Shown one piece after another: positions 1 through 13,271 of a stretch of DNA of 64,000 nt. Below the pieces are notes generated by a model, which was not told the DNA's origin, ran no database searches, and was given only the letters and a program-made list of their open reading frames with translations. The stretch's first letter is position 1; every line of letters begins with the position of its first letter. The stretch covers positions 1 through 64,000 of the forward strand of contig JADFUC010001668.1 in assembly GCA_019722365.1 (NCBI GenBank). The letters are read 5' to 3'. Source of the stretch: Lithospermum erythrorhizon. Taxonomy: Eukaryota > Streptophyta > Magnoliopsida > Boraginales > Boraginaceae. The translations under genes and the position numbers were made by a program.

Positions 1-333
1 CTTTTTGTAGAATTCATTATTATTTATTATTATGTAACTATCATATTATTATTATAATAGGTATTAGTTAAAATAACCATATAATCTGACTAAAATTATT
101 ATTAATATTATTATTTAATTCCATATAGATATGAATTTTATATACTGGGATCCACAAAATTTAAATTATATTTTTTAAATTGCTCAATTTAATCGACATA
201 AAAGAAAAATAATTGGCCGATACAAAATTGATTTATCAATCTGGCTAATACATTTAGTAAAAAAATCAAATCGTTAATTAGAAAATGATTCAAAAGAGTG
301 TAATTTTTATACAATTTTAAAAATGATCAAATT
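1..333. repeat. AT-rich repeat, left flank of the gypsy insertion
   Basis: There is no gene here. The stretch begins with ATT/TTA-rich simple sequence and continues into unique-looking AT-rich DNA containing the words 'gggatccacaaaatttaa' and 'aatttaatcgacataaaa'. Closely similar words in the same order occur near 50,700-50,960 (for example 'atgatccacaaaaattta' and 'accgacataaaa'), so the two places carry copies of one dispersed repeat. The first LTR starts directly after it, so the LTR element seems to have landed in or beside this older repeat. Confidence 0.5.
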
Positions 334-866
334 TGTAATAACCCGAATTTTTATGATTTAAGTAAAATCGGTATCAGTTTACTTAAACAAACTCCTAACT
401 ACAGATGTCAGATAGCTAAATACTACTCATCTTTCCTCCAGCTGTGAAACGGCTAATGACAAATGTACCGACATCTCCTATTTGCTTAAGGCCACCCTCG
501 TGTTTGGCTTTTACTTTACTTCAAGGTTAAGAAACCTCATTTATATACAAATTTCTCATCCATTTCTCCTTCATTTTGGCCAAAATCTTTCTCCCCTCTT
601 CCTACAAAAATTTTTCTTTCCTTTTGTGGTTATTCTCCTTAAACTATAAATCTAAAGTTAAGCTTCAATTTTCAAGAAGTAAAAGTGTGGATATCGAATA
701 GGTGATTTAAGTAGTAAAGTTGTTGATATTTGGCTTAACTAGGCGACACTATATCACAAGTTTATAATCTTCATACATTGTGAATACGTGTATCAGATAT
801 TTTGATCATTGTAGTTCAATAACTATAAAAAGGATTATGGTATGTCGATACGATAATTAATAAGCG

Positions 867-918
<52 letters not shown>

Positions 919-2871
919 AAGTTAATTAGTAAGATGAGATTTAGTAATACGTGATCCTTGATTATATTAGGAGAGTAATAGTACAAGGTGTATAAGTAAT
1001 GAACGGGAAGTCATTGAACTAATTGGTTGTAGCTGGTAAAACTAGGTCAATATCAATATATGAAATATTGGAATATTATGATTTCAGATATTACGATATA
1101 ACTATATATGCGTAGTATTAATGTTATAAAATAATTGCTTCAAATGAGATTATATTTGTTTATGAAATTAATAGAAGAGAATAAATCATTTGATGGATAA
1201 TATTAAAGGATGATATAAAAAATACTAAAAAATGAATCAAGGTGATATCGATGTTAATATAAGATGTTTAGATTTCATGAGGTTATGTCAAGATAATACG
1301 ATGATAGAAACGTGGTAAGATTATAAAAGTTGATATGATGTTGAAGGCGATATGTGATGATACGAGAAGTTATTAATAAAAGTATATTAACATTATCATA
1401 AAAGATTCGGGTTATATAAATTAGATATTGTCCATATGTGTATCGATAATCTTATGGTCAGAAGATGAGATATCATATGTTTTGATAGGTGTACGATGAC
1501 AACTTGATCAATTACAATGGTGGCAAGAAATTGAAATAATAGCATACGTATTTGACCATGTCAATGTGGTCGATTATACTTGAAATCATGATCGACAAGA
1601 ATATTTAAAAAGAACGGGGACACGAAGATAATAAATAACGAGATATATGTATTAAGAAATTATCGAGGTATCATGATATTAAGTGATATTGAAATGGTTA
1701 TGTATTAGCGTGATCTTGGGCGATATGGTCATATTATGAAAGGGATAGCGATTTGTGTCAGGACTTATGACGTGATATGTCCTGTATTCTCAACCGGTCT
1801 CACAGATCGATATTCGCAAATCAACGCCTGTATGTCCGTATTTGTTAGAATCAACGGTCCTATAGTTCAGTATTCAATGAACCAAAGGCCATATGATTCT
1901 CGTGTGAACTCTATTCCTAGAGGGTTAATTTAAAGCTTTAAATGATATATATACATCAGGATAGCCCTCGACCTGTAGGTTCGTGTGTTATGCATATCAA
2001 GGGTACTCAGATGCTTAACGAGGCTTGTGATATGAAATGGTGGGTAGCCTCGTAGGGAGTGGATCGCGATGTATATATACGTGTCGGGGAGATGTACTGT
2101 GGGATGGACGCTGGTGATTGCCAAGGTGGTGGTCAGCCAAGTGGGTCGTGTGCATTATTTCCTAAGGTGTCATGGGCGCCAGATTCCCCGCCTACTCTGG
2201 GCGTAGAGGGTACGGGAGAGTTGTTTGCTGAATAGAGTTGTTGGTTATGGATGTATCGAGCTATTCGATATTATAGCATTATCTATTATTATTGAAATAT
2301 TTTGTAAGTTGATTATATTAAATTGGTCAAGATATTAAACCATGAGGACTGGTAAGAGGTCAATTAGTAATATGAATACTCATGATAAAATGTAATGAAA
2401 GTAATTACCACTTACTCATGCGATATTACATGTTTATATGTGTGTGTGGTTGAATATGATTTGTTATATATATGAGTATTCACTGAAGCTTGGCCAAGCT
2501 TCAATTTCTCTATTTCTTTGGGATCCCAAAGTCATTGCTTATCGTTCAAGGAAAGCCAAGATCAAGCAAAGAATTGCTGGGCGACGAGTCTAGTAAATCA
2601 TGATTCGAGATTTGGTGGTTGGGATATCTCAACGGTCGCTGTGTACCTTGTTTTTATGTCAAAGCAATGATTAAGAAAAATGTGTTATGATTTGTAATGA
2701 ACAGGAAATTATGAATGAATATTTGGTTGTGGTCTTAGATCACCATCCTGCATAGTCACGGTATTTTTCTCCTTCATTCTTTTGGCCCAGTCAGATGGTG
2801 ACTCGATAGTCTATAAGTGTTGCCGGGCGAATCCTAACCTCGTGGCGGCCGATCCGGGACGGGTCGTTACA
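334..2871 (+). repeat. 5' LTR of a Ty3/gypsy chromovirus-like element
   Basis: The left LTR begins TGTAATAACCCG and ends GGTCGTTACA, so its ends are short inverted repeats (TGTAA/TTACA). It is followed after four bases by a primer-binding site. A diverged second copy begins at 6083, which defines the pair. The LTR is about 2.5 kb, a length usual for Tekay/Del-type chromoviruses. It has a leader-like stretch after 'atttatatac' (about 540) that is rich in CTTC/TTTC words, as expected for the R region. The copies differ by many small indels, which points to an old insertion. Short open frames inside it are not credible genes. Confidence 0.72.
868..914. repeat. (TA)n microsatellite in the 5' LTR
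   Basis: A run of about 22 TA units lies in the 5' LTR. The matching place in the 3' LTR (about 6618-6630) has only about five units followed by A's. The tract therefore expanded in one LTR, or contracted in the other, after insertion. Confidence 0.9.
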
Positions 2872-5800
2872 ATTTTGGTAACAGAGCCCAGTTTCAATTT
2901 TCTATGCGCCCCGCATGTTACGTGCTCCAGTTCAAGATGGTCAGAGTTGTGCATATTTGAGTCTTCTTGTAAGTCCGAATCTTTTCCTTCTTCTTTTTGT
3001 TGATCGCTGATCAGCTGAGAACGCCACCTAGAAGATTTTCGCTTAGCTAATACAGCGAGGACCCGTAGGGGAAGCGCCGGTGATGAATTGTGGCCTGCTG
3101 CTACGAGCTAACATGCTCAAGCGATTAGTAAGTTTGGTGAATATACAATTGAAGTTTGATTAGAAAGAGCCTTACGCTATGTTCATTGGATGATGTTTAT
3201 TAAGATCTTGTTAGTCGAGTAGGATTTTATCTTTACCTCGATAACGGGCAAGTATGTAGACGCGAACTCAAGGCCGAAACTCATGTGGAAACGGGACGCT
3301 AAGAGGCTTGACGGATAGGTTGGAATTTTGTCGGGGAGAAAAGATATGTCAAAAGCATGTTAGGAAGGAGTTTTTAATGCCGGATAATGGAGTTGTGCAA
3401 GAGATTGACGATTTATGTAAATCTTGAAAGTTAAGTGGTAAAATGAGGGAAATTTTGTGATGGTATATTTTAAGGGTAAACAAGTTGACGGGGCAAAGGT
3501 CATAATCCCCTGGCGTAGTCAAACCTTTTGTACTTGAAATAATTGGGAAAAGTGTCAGGATAATTATGATAGTTGTACCCAAGCAAGTTAGAGTAACGAG
3601 AATTATTTTTAGCCGACATACAAGGATGTGGGACATCACTTGTGAATATTATGGAGAATAAGTTAACAAATCTTGTCATTCAATAATGGAGTACCTAATA
3701 TGAGAGACAAAGAAGAGAATACGTAGCGTCGGCCGGATACTCAAGCGGCACAGGATAAGTTGAAATGGTAATTTTTTCCGCAAAGATGTCGCACGATTAA
3801 GGAGCTGTGGGCAGTTACTTCAATCATCTGTAGAGGCATCGAACATGTTTGTACATTATCCGAATATTGGAAAAAAAATGTTGCGAAATTTAAAGACGGT
3901 AGTAATGGGTAGTACCTATTAGTAGATATAGCTGAATGAATAACGTAGCTGCTAAATCGATGATCTAGTCGGAAATATGTGAAAAAGTTAAACGAATCGT
4001 GAGGTCATTATATTAAGTATACTAAGCAAAGAAAAGGGGGATGAATAAGGGTCAGAATGGGTTGAAATGAATATTATAGCTCTGGTTGTCAATTATGAAG
4101 TTTCTAAGTTGTTGAATGTTGCCTCAAGGTTGAAATGGAAATTTGATAAACGACAAGCAAGCAGTTCTCGGTGGAGGAAGAATCAAGTGGGCAAGAAATT
4201 GGCTCGAGCATATCATTTGGAGGGACTTTAGGAGAAATTAGTAGATGAAATAGAAAGTTTTAACTCGTTGTAAGCATACAAGATGATAAGACTACAGTTG
4301 TCTCAAAAGTACGGAATATATCAAGTCGGTTACGGATCCATTCTTCAAGATAATGAAACCGAATATATAGCCATGATTAATTGGATAAACAAGGATGTTA
4401 GTTGGATCGAAATAATTCTAAGGTTGGTGATAAAGGGAGGAAATTGTGTGAAATATAGAACCGACAAGTTAGGGTCAAATAAGTAACGAATTTAGGACGA
4501 TAATATTTTAAGAAAAATGTAAAGTATAAAGTTGATAATAGTTGGATTATCAAAGGCTTAATTGATGATGCAATTTAGTTACTGGAGCAATGAAAGTTGT
4601 CGAAAGGAAGTGATGATTTCTTGAGGAAGATGAATTTATTATATGAAAAAAAATACAAAGGAGGATATTTATTCGAAAAAGACGGGTAGAGTATAAGAGT
4701 TAAATCTCATAAATTAAGATTAAGTGATGTGAATAAATGTTTTAAGAAGTTAAAGGATAAATGAATCAGATGTACGGATTTGATTTCTTCGTCAGGAATA
4801 GATGACTATGACATTCAGCTTTATAAGAGAAAGAAGTGTGTTTGAATATTATACTATTTAGTCAAGAATAAGTTATAAAGGCCCGATTGAAAGATTGTGA
4901 GAAAATATTTGACGATGAGTTAGTTAATAGATACAAATGTTGGGTTAAATATTTTAGATGTTATCCTATAATGTTGTTTGCGGAATCCTTGTAAATTATA
5001 AGATTTGACTACAATGCGAAAAACGAGTGAAATTTAGTAGTAATATCAACGAGTCTCTTTGGGATACATTACACAAGAAAAGTGTACGTCATGGAAGCAT
5101 CGTTATAAATGGAAGTTAGTTGTTTACGTGTATCAACATGAAACTTATCAGGAAATGATGTTAGTAATAGGGATTAAAATTAATGTAGCGACTATTGCAT
5201 AGATAAGTTGAAAAATTTTAAGTGGGTAAACGTATATTAATGTATATGATAGAATGTGGTTGTGGTCAGACCGATAAGTTGGGGAGGATAATTAATGGGA
5301 ATGAGATCATAATGGTTGTGTAAATACGGACTTGGTAGTTTCGAGGTGTAGTGTGATTTTGGAGGATATATTTGGTAGCGTGAACGGAAAAAAAGAAGCA
5401 AGAGTCAGGCCACAAATTTATGGTTAAGTTGATTGGAGTCAGAAGTAAAAGGAGATTAAATATGGTATTGTGCTAATCATAACTTAGAGGGAGCCTTAAA
5501 TTCATAGTTATAATCATTGTTGACCGATCTCGGAGTAGATGCTCGATAAATACAGAAGAGTCAAAGGATGGCATTTAATTTCCTTATGGGCGCTCAATTA
5601 AAAGTAAAACCTGAGTAAACAATAATTGATAAGTAAGCTGTGAGTAAAACCATATTGGGGCGCATATCGACGAAAGTGTTATATTGCAAAATATTTTTGG
5701 TGGTCAGAATACACTTACTATGTGTGGAGGAATTCGATTTATAATATGTCGTGAATAAGCATATATATATACGAGTCATTTCCACTTCATTTGAATACGT

Positions 5801-6082
5801 AAATGATAATGAATGAATAATGGAATGTAGGCATGTAGATGTTATCGATTCATAGTATAATCTTAGACACAGTACGAGGCAAAAAGTTAATGTATTTAAG
5901 AGATATTATATCGAATCATAAAGATGATTACTATGATGTGAGAATTTGTCTTCATTGGGCAAGATGTCGTTGAGGTTTGTAGATGCACAAGAGCATATCA
6001 AAGGTTAGTTGCGATAATAAGCATAAATCGAAATTTTGTAACTAAATTCGACGAGGGACGAAATTTTATAAGGAGAGCGGAT
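2872..6082 (+). mobile_element. Decayed internal region of the gypsy element
   Basis: The 3.2 kb between the LTRs has no long reading frame and no recognisable gag, protease, reverse transcriptase or integrase block. The coding domains have been deleted or mutated beyond recognition by eye. An intact chromovirus has about 5 kb here, so a large deletion is likely. The right end is preserved: 'gggacgaaatttt' followed by the purine-rich 'aaggagagcgga' just before the 3' LTR matches the usual 3' junction of Tekay-type chromoviruses, where the polypurine tract primes plus-strand synthesis. Confidence 0.55.
2876..2889 (+). other. Primer-binding site of the gypsy element
   Basis: TGGTAACAGAGCCC lies four bases after the 5' LTR end. 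It resembles the usual plant primer site TGGTATCAGAGC, complementary to the 3' end of initiator tRNA-Met, with one difference (A for T). It fixes the element as plus-oriented. Confidence 0.65.
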
Positions 6083-7937
6083 TGAAATAACCCGAATTTT
6101 TTAAGTGATTTAAGTAAAAATTGAGTATCAAGTTTACTTTAAACAAACTTTCAATCCAGATGTTGTATACCTAAATACTACTTATCTTTTTCCCTCCTAG
6201 TTGTCGACATCAAGCTCGACATCTCCTATTTGCTTAGTGCCACCGTGTTTTTACTTTTACTTCAAGGTTAAGAAACCTCTATTTATATACAAATTTTCTA
6301 TCCTTTTCTCCTTCATTTTGGGCGTAAATTCTTCTTCCCCTCTTCCTACAAATTTTTTCTTTCCTTTGTGGTTATTCTCCGCTTAAATCATAAACCTAAG
6401 TTTAAGTTTCAAGTTTCAAGAAGTAAAGTGTGATATCCAATAGGTGCTTGAAGTAGTAAAGTTATTGATATTTGAATTAACTAGGTGATTACTCCTATCA
6501 CAAGTTTATAATCTTCATACATTGGCGAATACGCTAGATTAGATATTTTGGGTTGTTGTAAGTGAATAACTATAAAAAGGATTATGAGTATGTCGATAAT
6601 GATAATTAATAAGGTGGATATATATATAAAAAGTTAATTATTGAGGATGAGATTTAGTAAAATGTGATCTTGATTATATTAGTAATATAAACGGCACAAG
6701 GTGTATAAGTACGAAACGGGCCGATTGAACTAATCGTTGTAAAGGATAAACTCATGTTGAATATCAATATATGAAATATTAGAATATTATGTATTTGAGA
6801 TATTGCATATAACTATATATGAAAAGAGTTAATGTTATAAAACAATTGTCAAAACGATTATATGTTAAATGTAAATTTAATGTATGGAATAAATTATTAG
6901 ACGGATAATATTGGAAGGACGAGATGAAAATACTAAAAATGAATTTTTGTGGATATTGATGGAATATAGAATGTTGGAGATTTATGAGGTTATGTCAAGA
7001 TAAATACTTAATTTATAGAACGCGTAAGATTATAAAAAAGTTGATATGACGTTGAAGTCAGATGCGAATATTATGGTGTTAATAATGTAAAGGATATTAA
7101 CATTATCATAAGATGGGTTATATAAATTAGATATTGTCCATATGTGTATCGATAATCTTATGGTTATAGTACAAACATTACATATAAGGTTTTCGATAGG
7201 TAATAATGACAACTTGACTAATTATACGGTAGTGGTAATAAATAAATAATAAAGATATGACGACTACGTTACGGGTCGATTATACTTTGAAGTCATGATT
7301 GATAGTAATATGAAAAAAGAAATCTGGGACACGGTCGACGAGATATGTATCGAGAAATTATCGCAGGTATCAATGATGGCTGCCGATATCAAACGGCATG
7401 TATTGCGCGACATACGATATGACCATATTATGAAAAGTTAGATACGATTTCAGGTTGCGGGCTGGCGACGTGATACGCCCGTATTCTCTAGAATCAATCT
7501 GGCCCCATAGATCACCGTATTCTAAATCAACGTCAGGCGTCCTATTTGTTAGAATCAACTACCTATATCCTGTAAGATACAACGGAATCAACGGTCATAC
7601 GATTATGCGCGAACTCTATTCCGTAGGTTAATTTGGTGAAATATGATATATATACATCGAGGGGTAGCCCCGAATCGTGAGGTCAAAGTGGATATGCATA
7701 TCGGTAAGTAGAGCTCCCCTGGCCTGAAGGATCATGACGCATATATGCTGGCCGTGGCATTGCCAGACGCTTACTAATGATCACAATACAAGCACGTGCA
7801 TTATTTTGTGTTGTGGTGTGTATCTCGCCTACTTGGTGTAGAGGTAAAGGGAGAGTTGTTCATTTAATGTAGCTTATTGTTACTTTATGATGATCGAGCC
7901 TATTCGACATTATAACGTTATTTATTATTATTGTTCA
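6083..7937 (+). repeat. Truncated 3' LTR of the gypsy element
   Basis: The sequence is colinear with the 5' LTR from its first bases (TGAAATAACCCG) to the segment with 'gagcctattcgacattataacgt', which corresponds to about 2255-2300 of the 5' copy. The last ~570 bp of the LTR, including the 3' terminus, are missing. The match stops about 100 bp upstream of the start codon of the next gene. No target-site duplication can be scored. Similarity is interrupted by many short indels. Confidence 0.68.
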
Positions 7938-8037
7938 GAACCAATATGAAATTAACCCAATTAAATTGATAACCCGAAAACCAGAAGTAACCAAGTGGAG
8001 CAATTGAGCATCCCAAAAGCTCTCCAGGAAAAGAAGA

Positions 8038-11000
8038 ATGCAAGCAGGTCGGCGAGTGGCTAGGGTTTTAGTGAACTCAAATGTCGCTCCTCTCTTCCTT
8101 CGCCACATTTCCACCTCCTCCTCAGGTACCCTACAAATCATATCACTTTAATTTTCACCTTAATGCTAAAATTAATTAATTAATTCTACTTTTTCTTTAA
8201 TTTTTTTCACCAAATATTTACTCTACTTTCATTTTATCGCTACATATCCGCCTTCTCCTTATGTAATGTAAGGAGTATAAATTTGTATAAATATGTGTAA
8301 TAGTGTGTTTTTTATTTTTTTATTTTAGTCTACTTTTTTAGGTTTCTGCTAACTTATACTCCCTCCGTTTTTTTAATTTGTCGCTTAACAATTTGGTACA
8401 TATATTAACGAAATAAAGTATTTGGGGTGCGTATATCAATGCGGGGCATTTATAATTATTTGAAATTATATATTGGTTGATAATTTTATGAGAAAATAGT
8501 TAAAAGTGCATTTGGAAATGTAGAAGAAAATTTTCTATGTTAAACGACAAAATATTTCTAGAATAAAACATTGTAGCTTAGAATGACAAATAAAAAAACG
8601 GAGGGATTAGTAGCTTACGTTCACAAAAACTGGACAACTTTTAAGTTTATATGCACACATTTCGACGCAGTACAGACTAATGATATCGATTTTATAATTA
8701 TTAGATCATTTAGTATTAGAATAAGGAGTAAAAAAGAAATTTGTTGTCAAATATTCGCCTTTAAAAACGAAACCTGGATTAAAAAGAATTGGAGAGTAGG
8801 TTATAACTTATAGTTTATAGAAATTGGAGAAGTTTATTTACATACACTTCGACCACGTATATATAATTAGGCAGATAATGAGTGTATCAAAGTCTCGACA
8901 TACAATTTATGCATAAAGTTGGGTGGTAATACAAAACAAATTGCGAAATGGGCTTACTTGATTAGAGACAATTTAGAGTGTATCTCATTAAGCTTTTTTT
9001 GTTTCCTTGTAATCTCTCCATTCCATGAAGATTGTCTAGTTCGATTTTCAAATGGTTAAGATTAACAAACTCTGTGGCCGACTCGCATAACATTGGTTTG
9101 ATTTTATTATGTAAATAGTGAAGTACATTGAAAATGTTGGCATTTGATATATTTTCACCAAACTTTATACAACAGATAAAAAACAATTGAGTTCAAAATT
9201 TAGAAAGTCAACCATCAAAATTCAAGACTACACAATCTTCACGGGATGGAGGCAGTATAAGAAATAGGCCTCCAAATGCAATTTGTTTTCATGAATTTAC
9301 TAATGAGTTCCTAGATTGCGAATAATAAGTTGTGAAGTGCTTGTATTCCAAATCAGAATTCTTGTAAGTTAATTTATAAATAGTTCTGAGACGAGTTCAT
9401 CAATTTTGAAGGGAGCCTTGGTGGAAATGTGTTTGGTGTAAAAGCAATGTACCGGATGAATAGTATTCCAGAATCTAGTATTTATAAGCCAATGCAGCAA
9501 AGGGTGTTTTATTCTTCTGAGGCAAGGCAAGATGACAGCTCCGTCTCAGGTAATTTATTCGTCTAATGCTACTCAGTTTTTGGATATGATGAATTAGTTC
9601 TTCTGTTCAATGAATGGGTAAAATCTAATGCTGATAGATTGAAATGCAGAGGCTGTAAAGGAGATGTATGATAAAATGCAGGAATCAATAGTGGAGAAAA
9701 GAACTGCACCTCCTAATGCTTGGTTGTGGTCGATGATCTCTAGCTGTGCCAATGTAGATGACATTAAGCTCTTATTTGATATATTACAAAAGTTTCGAGT
9801 ATTTGTGAGTATTAAATCATTTGGCTGATCGATTGTTTACTGTTAAATGGTGTCCTTTCGTTCATCCGGAATTTGTCTTGACACTTCTTTATTGATTCTA
9901 TTTGTTGTAGAGGCTGTCTAATCTCCGGATTCATGAAAATTTTAATTCAGCTCTTTGTCAAGAGATTACAAAAGCATGCATCAACGCTGGTGCTATTGAC
10001 TATGGTAGTATTTTAACACCCGAGTCATATATCTCCTACATAGAAACCAAATGATGATTTTGTATTTTTGTTTGTTTGCCCCCAAAACCCCTGCTTTTCA
10101 TCTTGCTCTTTTTTATGGTTAATTAAGGCACTATCGTTTTAGCAATAGGAAATAATATGTTTTAAATGCAGAGCAGACTAAGATCTGTCTGATTCCAGCC
10201 AGGAAGATTATTGGACGTGGTCTTTACTTTTTTCCAGTATACCACCTCATTCCTGTTTTGCTTCTCCTCTTTAATTTTGCACATTTTGTGAATAACATAT
10301 AGGCTTTTCTCTCATGTCCACTATCTGTGTATATTTATAAATATGCTAATGATGGACTTGATTGTTTTGAATAGTTAAAACATTTATTAAAACTTCTCTT
10401 GCTTTTATCTAATGGCAGCCAAAAAAGGATTGTGGGAAGCTACAATGATTAAACTAAATCATTGGATCAGCTCATCACTCAGCTGCAAACAGATTTTCTC
10501 ATGAGCTTCACGAGATTTGTGCCTTTTGTGACAAAATACATTTTATAACAAATAATTGTTTATTCACTATAGTTGCATGCTCAAAAGCTTAAGGATACTA
10601 AACTGGCTTCAGATGTCATGAAACTTGTGAAGAAGAACGATTTACCCCTGCAACCTGGTACCTCAGATATAGTTTTAAGGTTCGCATCAACTCATTTTTA
10701 ATTTAAAGTTCTGTTGAGCTGTTGGTCGAATTATTAGCCTAATTATATTGTATTGAGAGTGGGAACTTTAACAGAAACTAATGTAGAACGGGATATTAAA
10801 ACCTAGCCTGACTCTTTAGTGCTATCTGTGTTACTGTATGTGATATGATCCAGAGAACCTTTTGATACACATAACCAGAGGCATCAGTGTAATGTATTTG
10901 TCACCTCATTAGATAGGGCCTCTTGTATCTAAGATGATCATAGTTAATGCCGGTAATCCAATTATTTTGGATGAGTGCACATATGGCATGACCGCTGTAT

Positions 11001-13271
11001 GTTTGATTATATAGTAAATTATTAGTTGTCATTAGATTAGTTACATTTCTAATTGTAACACGGTTTCTTAAATTGTATTCTCATACGATCATTTGTTGTA
11101 TTATATTTGTGCTTCAGCATTTGGTATGATGCGGAGAACTGGAATCTCATATCCAAGTATGGCAAAAGATTTATAAAAGCAGGAGTAAAGTTACGGCAGA
11201 ATGCATTTGGTATTTGGATGAGATTTGCTGCAAAACGAGGTCCTCTTTTTGTGATGATTTTTTTTATTGTATCTTAAGTCATTTCTGAATATTCTTTTAT
11301 TTGCTTCTGATGTTTGATGATTACTTAATGGCTAATAGAAGAATATATATGCAAGATTCAAATGATTATATACTCATATATAAAACTTGATTACTATAAA
11401 AAACTTGATTACTATGCATTTAAAATCTCCTCTCATGTTTTTTAGGAGATGTTGATTCGTTATGGAAAATTGAGAAGTTCAGGTCAGAAACGATGAAACA
11501 GCACACTCTTGCAAGTGGTTTTTCCTGTGCTAAGGTATCTGTTTTATCTCATCTTTTAAACTATTATGAGATGGTTGTCGAGATAGTTTTTGATCTTCAA
11601 CCCTCTCTACCTTTTGTCCTTTGTTTGAGCAATTTCAAAGATGACATATGCCACTACATTAGAAAGTCTATTTGTCTATCAGTTCTTTGAAGATTATATA
11701 CTCATGTCATTGAATCTGTTCGTTTGTTTTTCTGTGTTTTTTTTTCTCTTTCAATTTGTTTCCTCATGAGCTGATAAATATTTGTTCTGCACCTTTTAAG
11801 TATATTTGGTATTGAATTGCTTTACAGGGTTTTCTACTTGAACGCAAACCAGAAAATGCTGCTGCAGTCATTCAATTGGTCAACCAGGTAGGATACTGAA
11901 CTGTACACCTGATCTATCTCATCTTCTGCTTTAAATTTGGATACATTACTTTTGATGGTAGATTTTTCATATCTGAACTTTAATATTTTCTATATGGTAT
12001 AATATTTGATGAAAAGAATATATATTTTCATTGTACGTTACTGTTGAGATTTTAAATTTGATTAAAATCAAAGTTATGTAAGTCAATTAAGGCCTCAAAG
12101 TTGGTTAGTTTTAACCATCAAAAAGAAAATCCAACGAATAATTAGTAATGGAGGGACTACATACTGAAACTTCAGTGCACATCGAAATGATAGGCATCAA
12201 GCGAATGTTCTCAGATGTAATCCGGTTTCTATGCCACAGGGAAAACAAAGACAAAGGGAATTGCTTTTGATGATATATACTCCAATTAGTGGAGAAAGAG
12301 ACGATTCATTCTTTTTCCTGAATAAATTGTAGAAACTAATGTAAAATGTCAACTATATTACTTTGTCCTTTATCCGTTTTACTATAATTTTCAAATCGTA
12401 TTTTTGATTTAAAATTTAGTTGAGTGGTGCGATATACTTTTCCACCCATGAATTAATGTATAAATTTTTATGTATTAAAAAATGTGTATGCTGACACAAT
12501 TGAATTGCATACATAGTTAAACAAGAAATTGAACTGAATGTAGCACTCTCAGTGCCCCAAACATCTACATTTAAACTGTTATCTGACATTTCAATATACT
12601 GATTATCCGTGCCAGGGTTTATCTGATACAAAGAGGCCAGCGGTGATGCTTGAACTTCAACAGCTCATCAGTGAGTGGCCATTGGAACTCCTAAAACACC
12701 AGAAAGAGGGGAACAAGAAGGTAAAGCTTTACTTGTAACACGGATACACATTGGAGACATTTAACCATGCTTTTGGGTTATGAATATAGATGAATACAAA
12801 GACTGACTGAGGTATCATTTGGATGATTTGATTTGAATTTTGAAAATGGCTTCTAAATCAATTATCTTGAAATGACTTTAAAATGATACATTTTCAATCC
12901 TTTTCAACGCAGATCCATTACTAAGCTTAGAAGATGAATTTGTAACCATAATATTTTGTTTTAATCTCTTGTCCGGTCATATGATTGTATTATTTAGACT
13001 TTAGATTAGTTTATTTCTTTACATCAAAGCCATGCATCCTGCATTCCTGCTTATATATTAGAAGTTTTTCTCTCCCCGACAGTATTAGAGAATATGACAC
13101 ATTGAATGACAATATAGTGGGTGTCTAAGATCGGTGCCATAATTTGTCCAGGCTTTGGTACCTGCTCTACAAGAAGATACTGCAGCCATGATTGAGCATC
13201 TCTCGAGAATGGGCATAAAAGTAGATGTAAAAATGGAAGATTTCACCAAGAATGAAGGTGTTTTTAGTTGA
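8038..13271 (+). CDS. Mitochondrion-targeted PPR-like protein, split gene with a damaged exon 5
   Basis: Eleven exons can be placed: 8038-8125, 9412-9549, 9650-9804, 9911-10004, a damaged one near 10419-10500, 10573-10679, 11118-11239, 11446-11534, 11828-11887, 12616-12720 and 13152-13271. All but the fifth join in phase at GT..AG borders and end in TGA. The product would be roughly 380 aa. Its first 29 residues (MQAGRRVARVL...RHIST) are rich in Arg and Ser without acidic residues, like a mitochondrial presequence. The next exons resemble PPR-type helices (PPNAWLWSMISSCANVDD). Later exons encode KNDLPLQPGTSDIV, LISKYGKRFIKAGVKLR and ESLWKIEKF-like (DSLWKIEKF) segments that look like a conserved plant-only family; I cannot name it. 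In exon 5, the frame entering from exon 4 runs into TGA at 10502, while a shifted frame reads GSAHH. The likely frameshift is near 10436. The gene is either a recent pseudogene, spliced differently, or affected by a sequence error. Confidence 0.72.
8126..9411 (+). other. Intron 1 of the PPR-like gene
   Basis: The intron runs from the GTACCC donor after TCCTCCTCAG to the acceptor TTTTGAAG. It is AT-rich, carries a Stowaway MITE (8359-8607) and otherwise shows no gene. Short open frames inside it, such as the one that reads through the MITE end, are incidental. Confidence 0.6.
8359..8607. mobile_element. Stowaway-type MITE
   Basis: The 249-bp element is flanked by TA on both sides. Its terminal inverted repeats are CTCCCTCCGTTTTTTTAATT at the left and the complement of ATCCCTCCGTTTTTTTATTT at the right. 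TA target duplications and CTCCCTCCG ends are typical of Tc1/mariner-derived Stowaway MITEs. It sits wholly in intron 1 of the PPR-like gene, so splicing should remove it. Confidence 0.88.

Noticed and set aside
1736..4486. Short plus-strand frames in the gypsy element (65-73 codons)
   Set aside because: They have no gag or pol motifs, and length and composition are as expected by chance.
7935..8141. Minus-strand frame covering the start of the PPR-like gene
   Set aside because: The plus strand here encodes a mitochondrial presequence with a correct donor, so the minus frame is its shadow.
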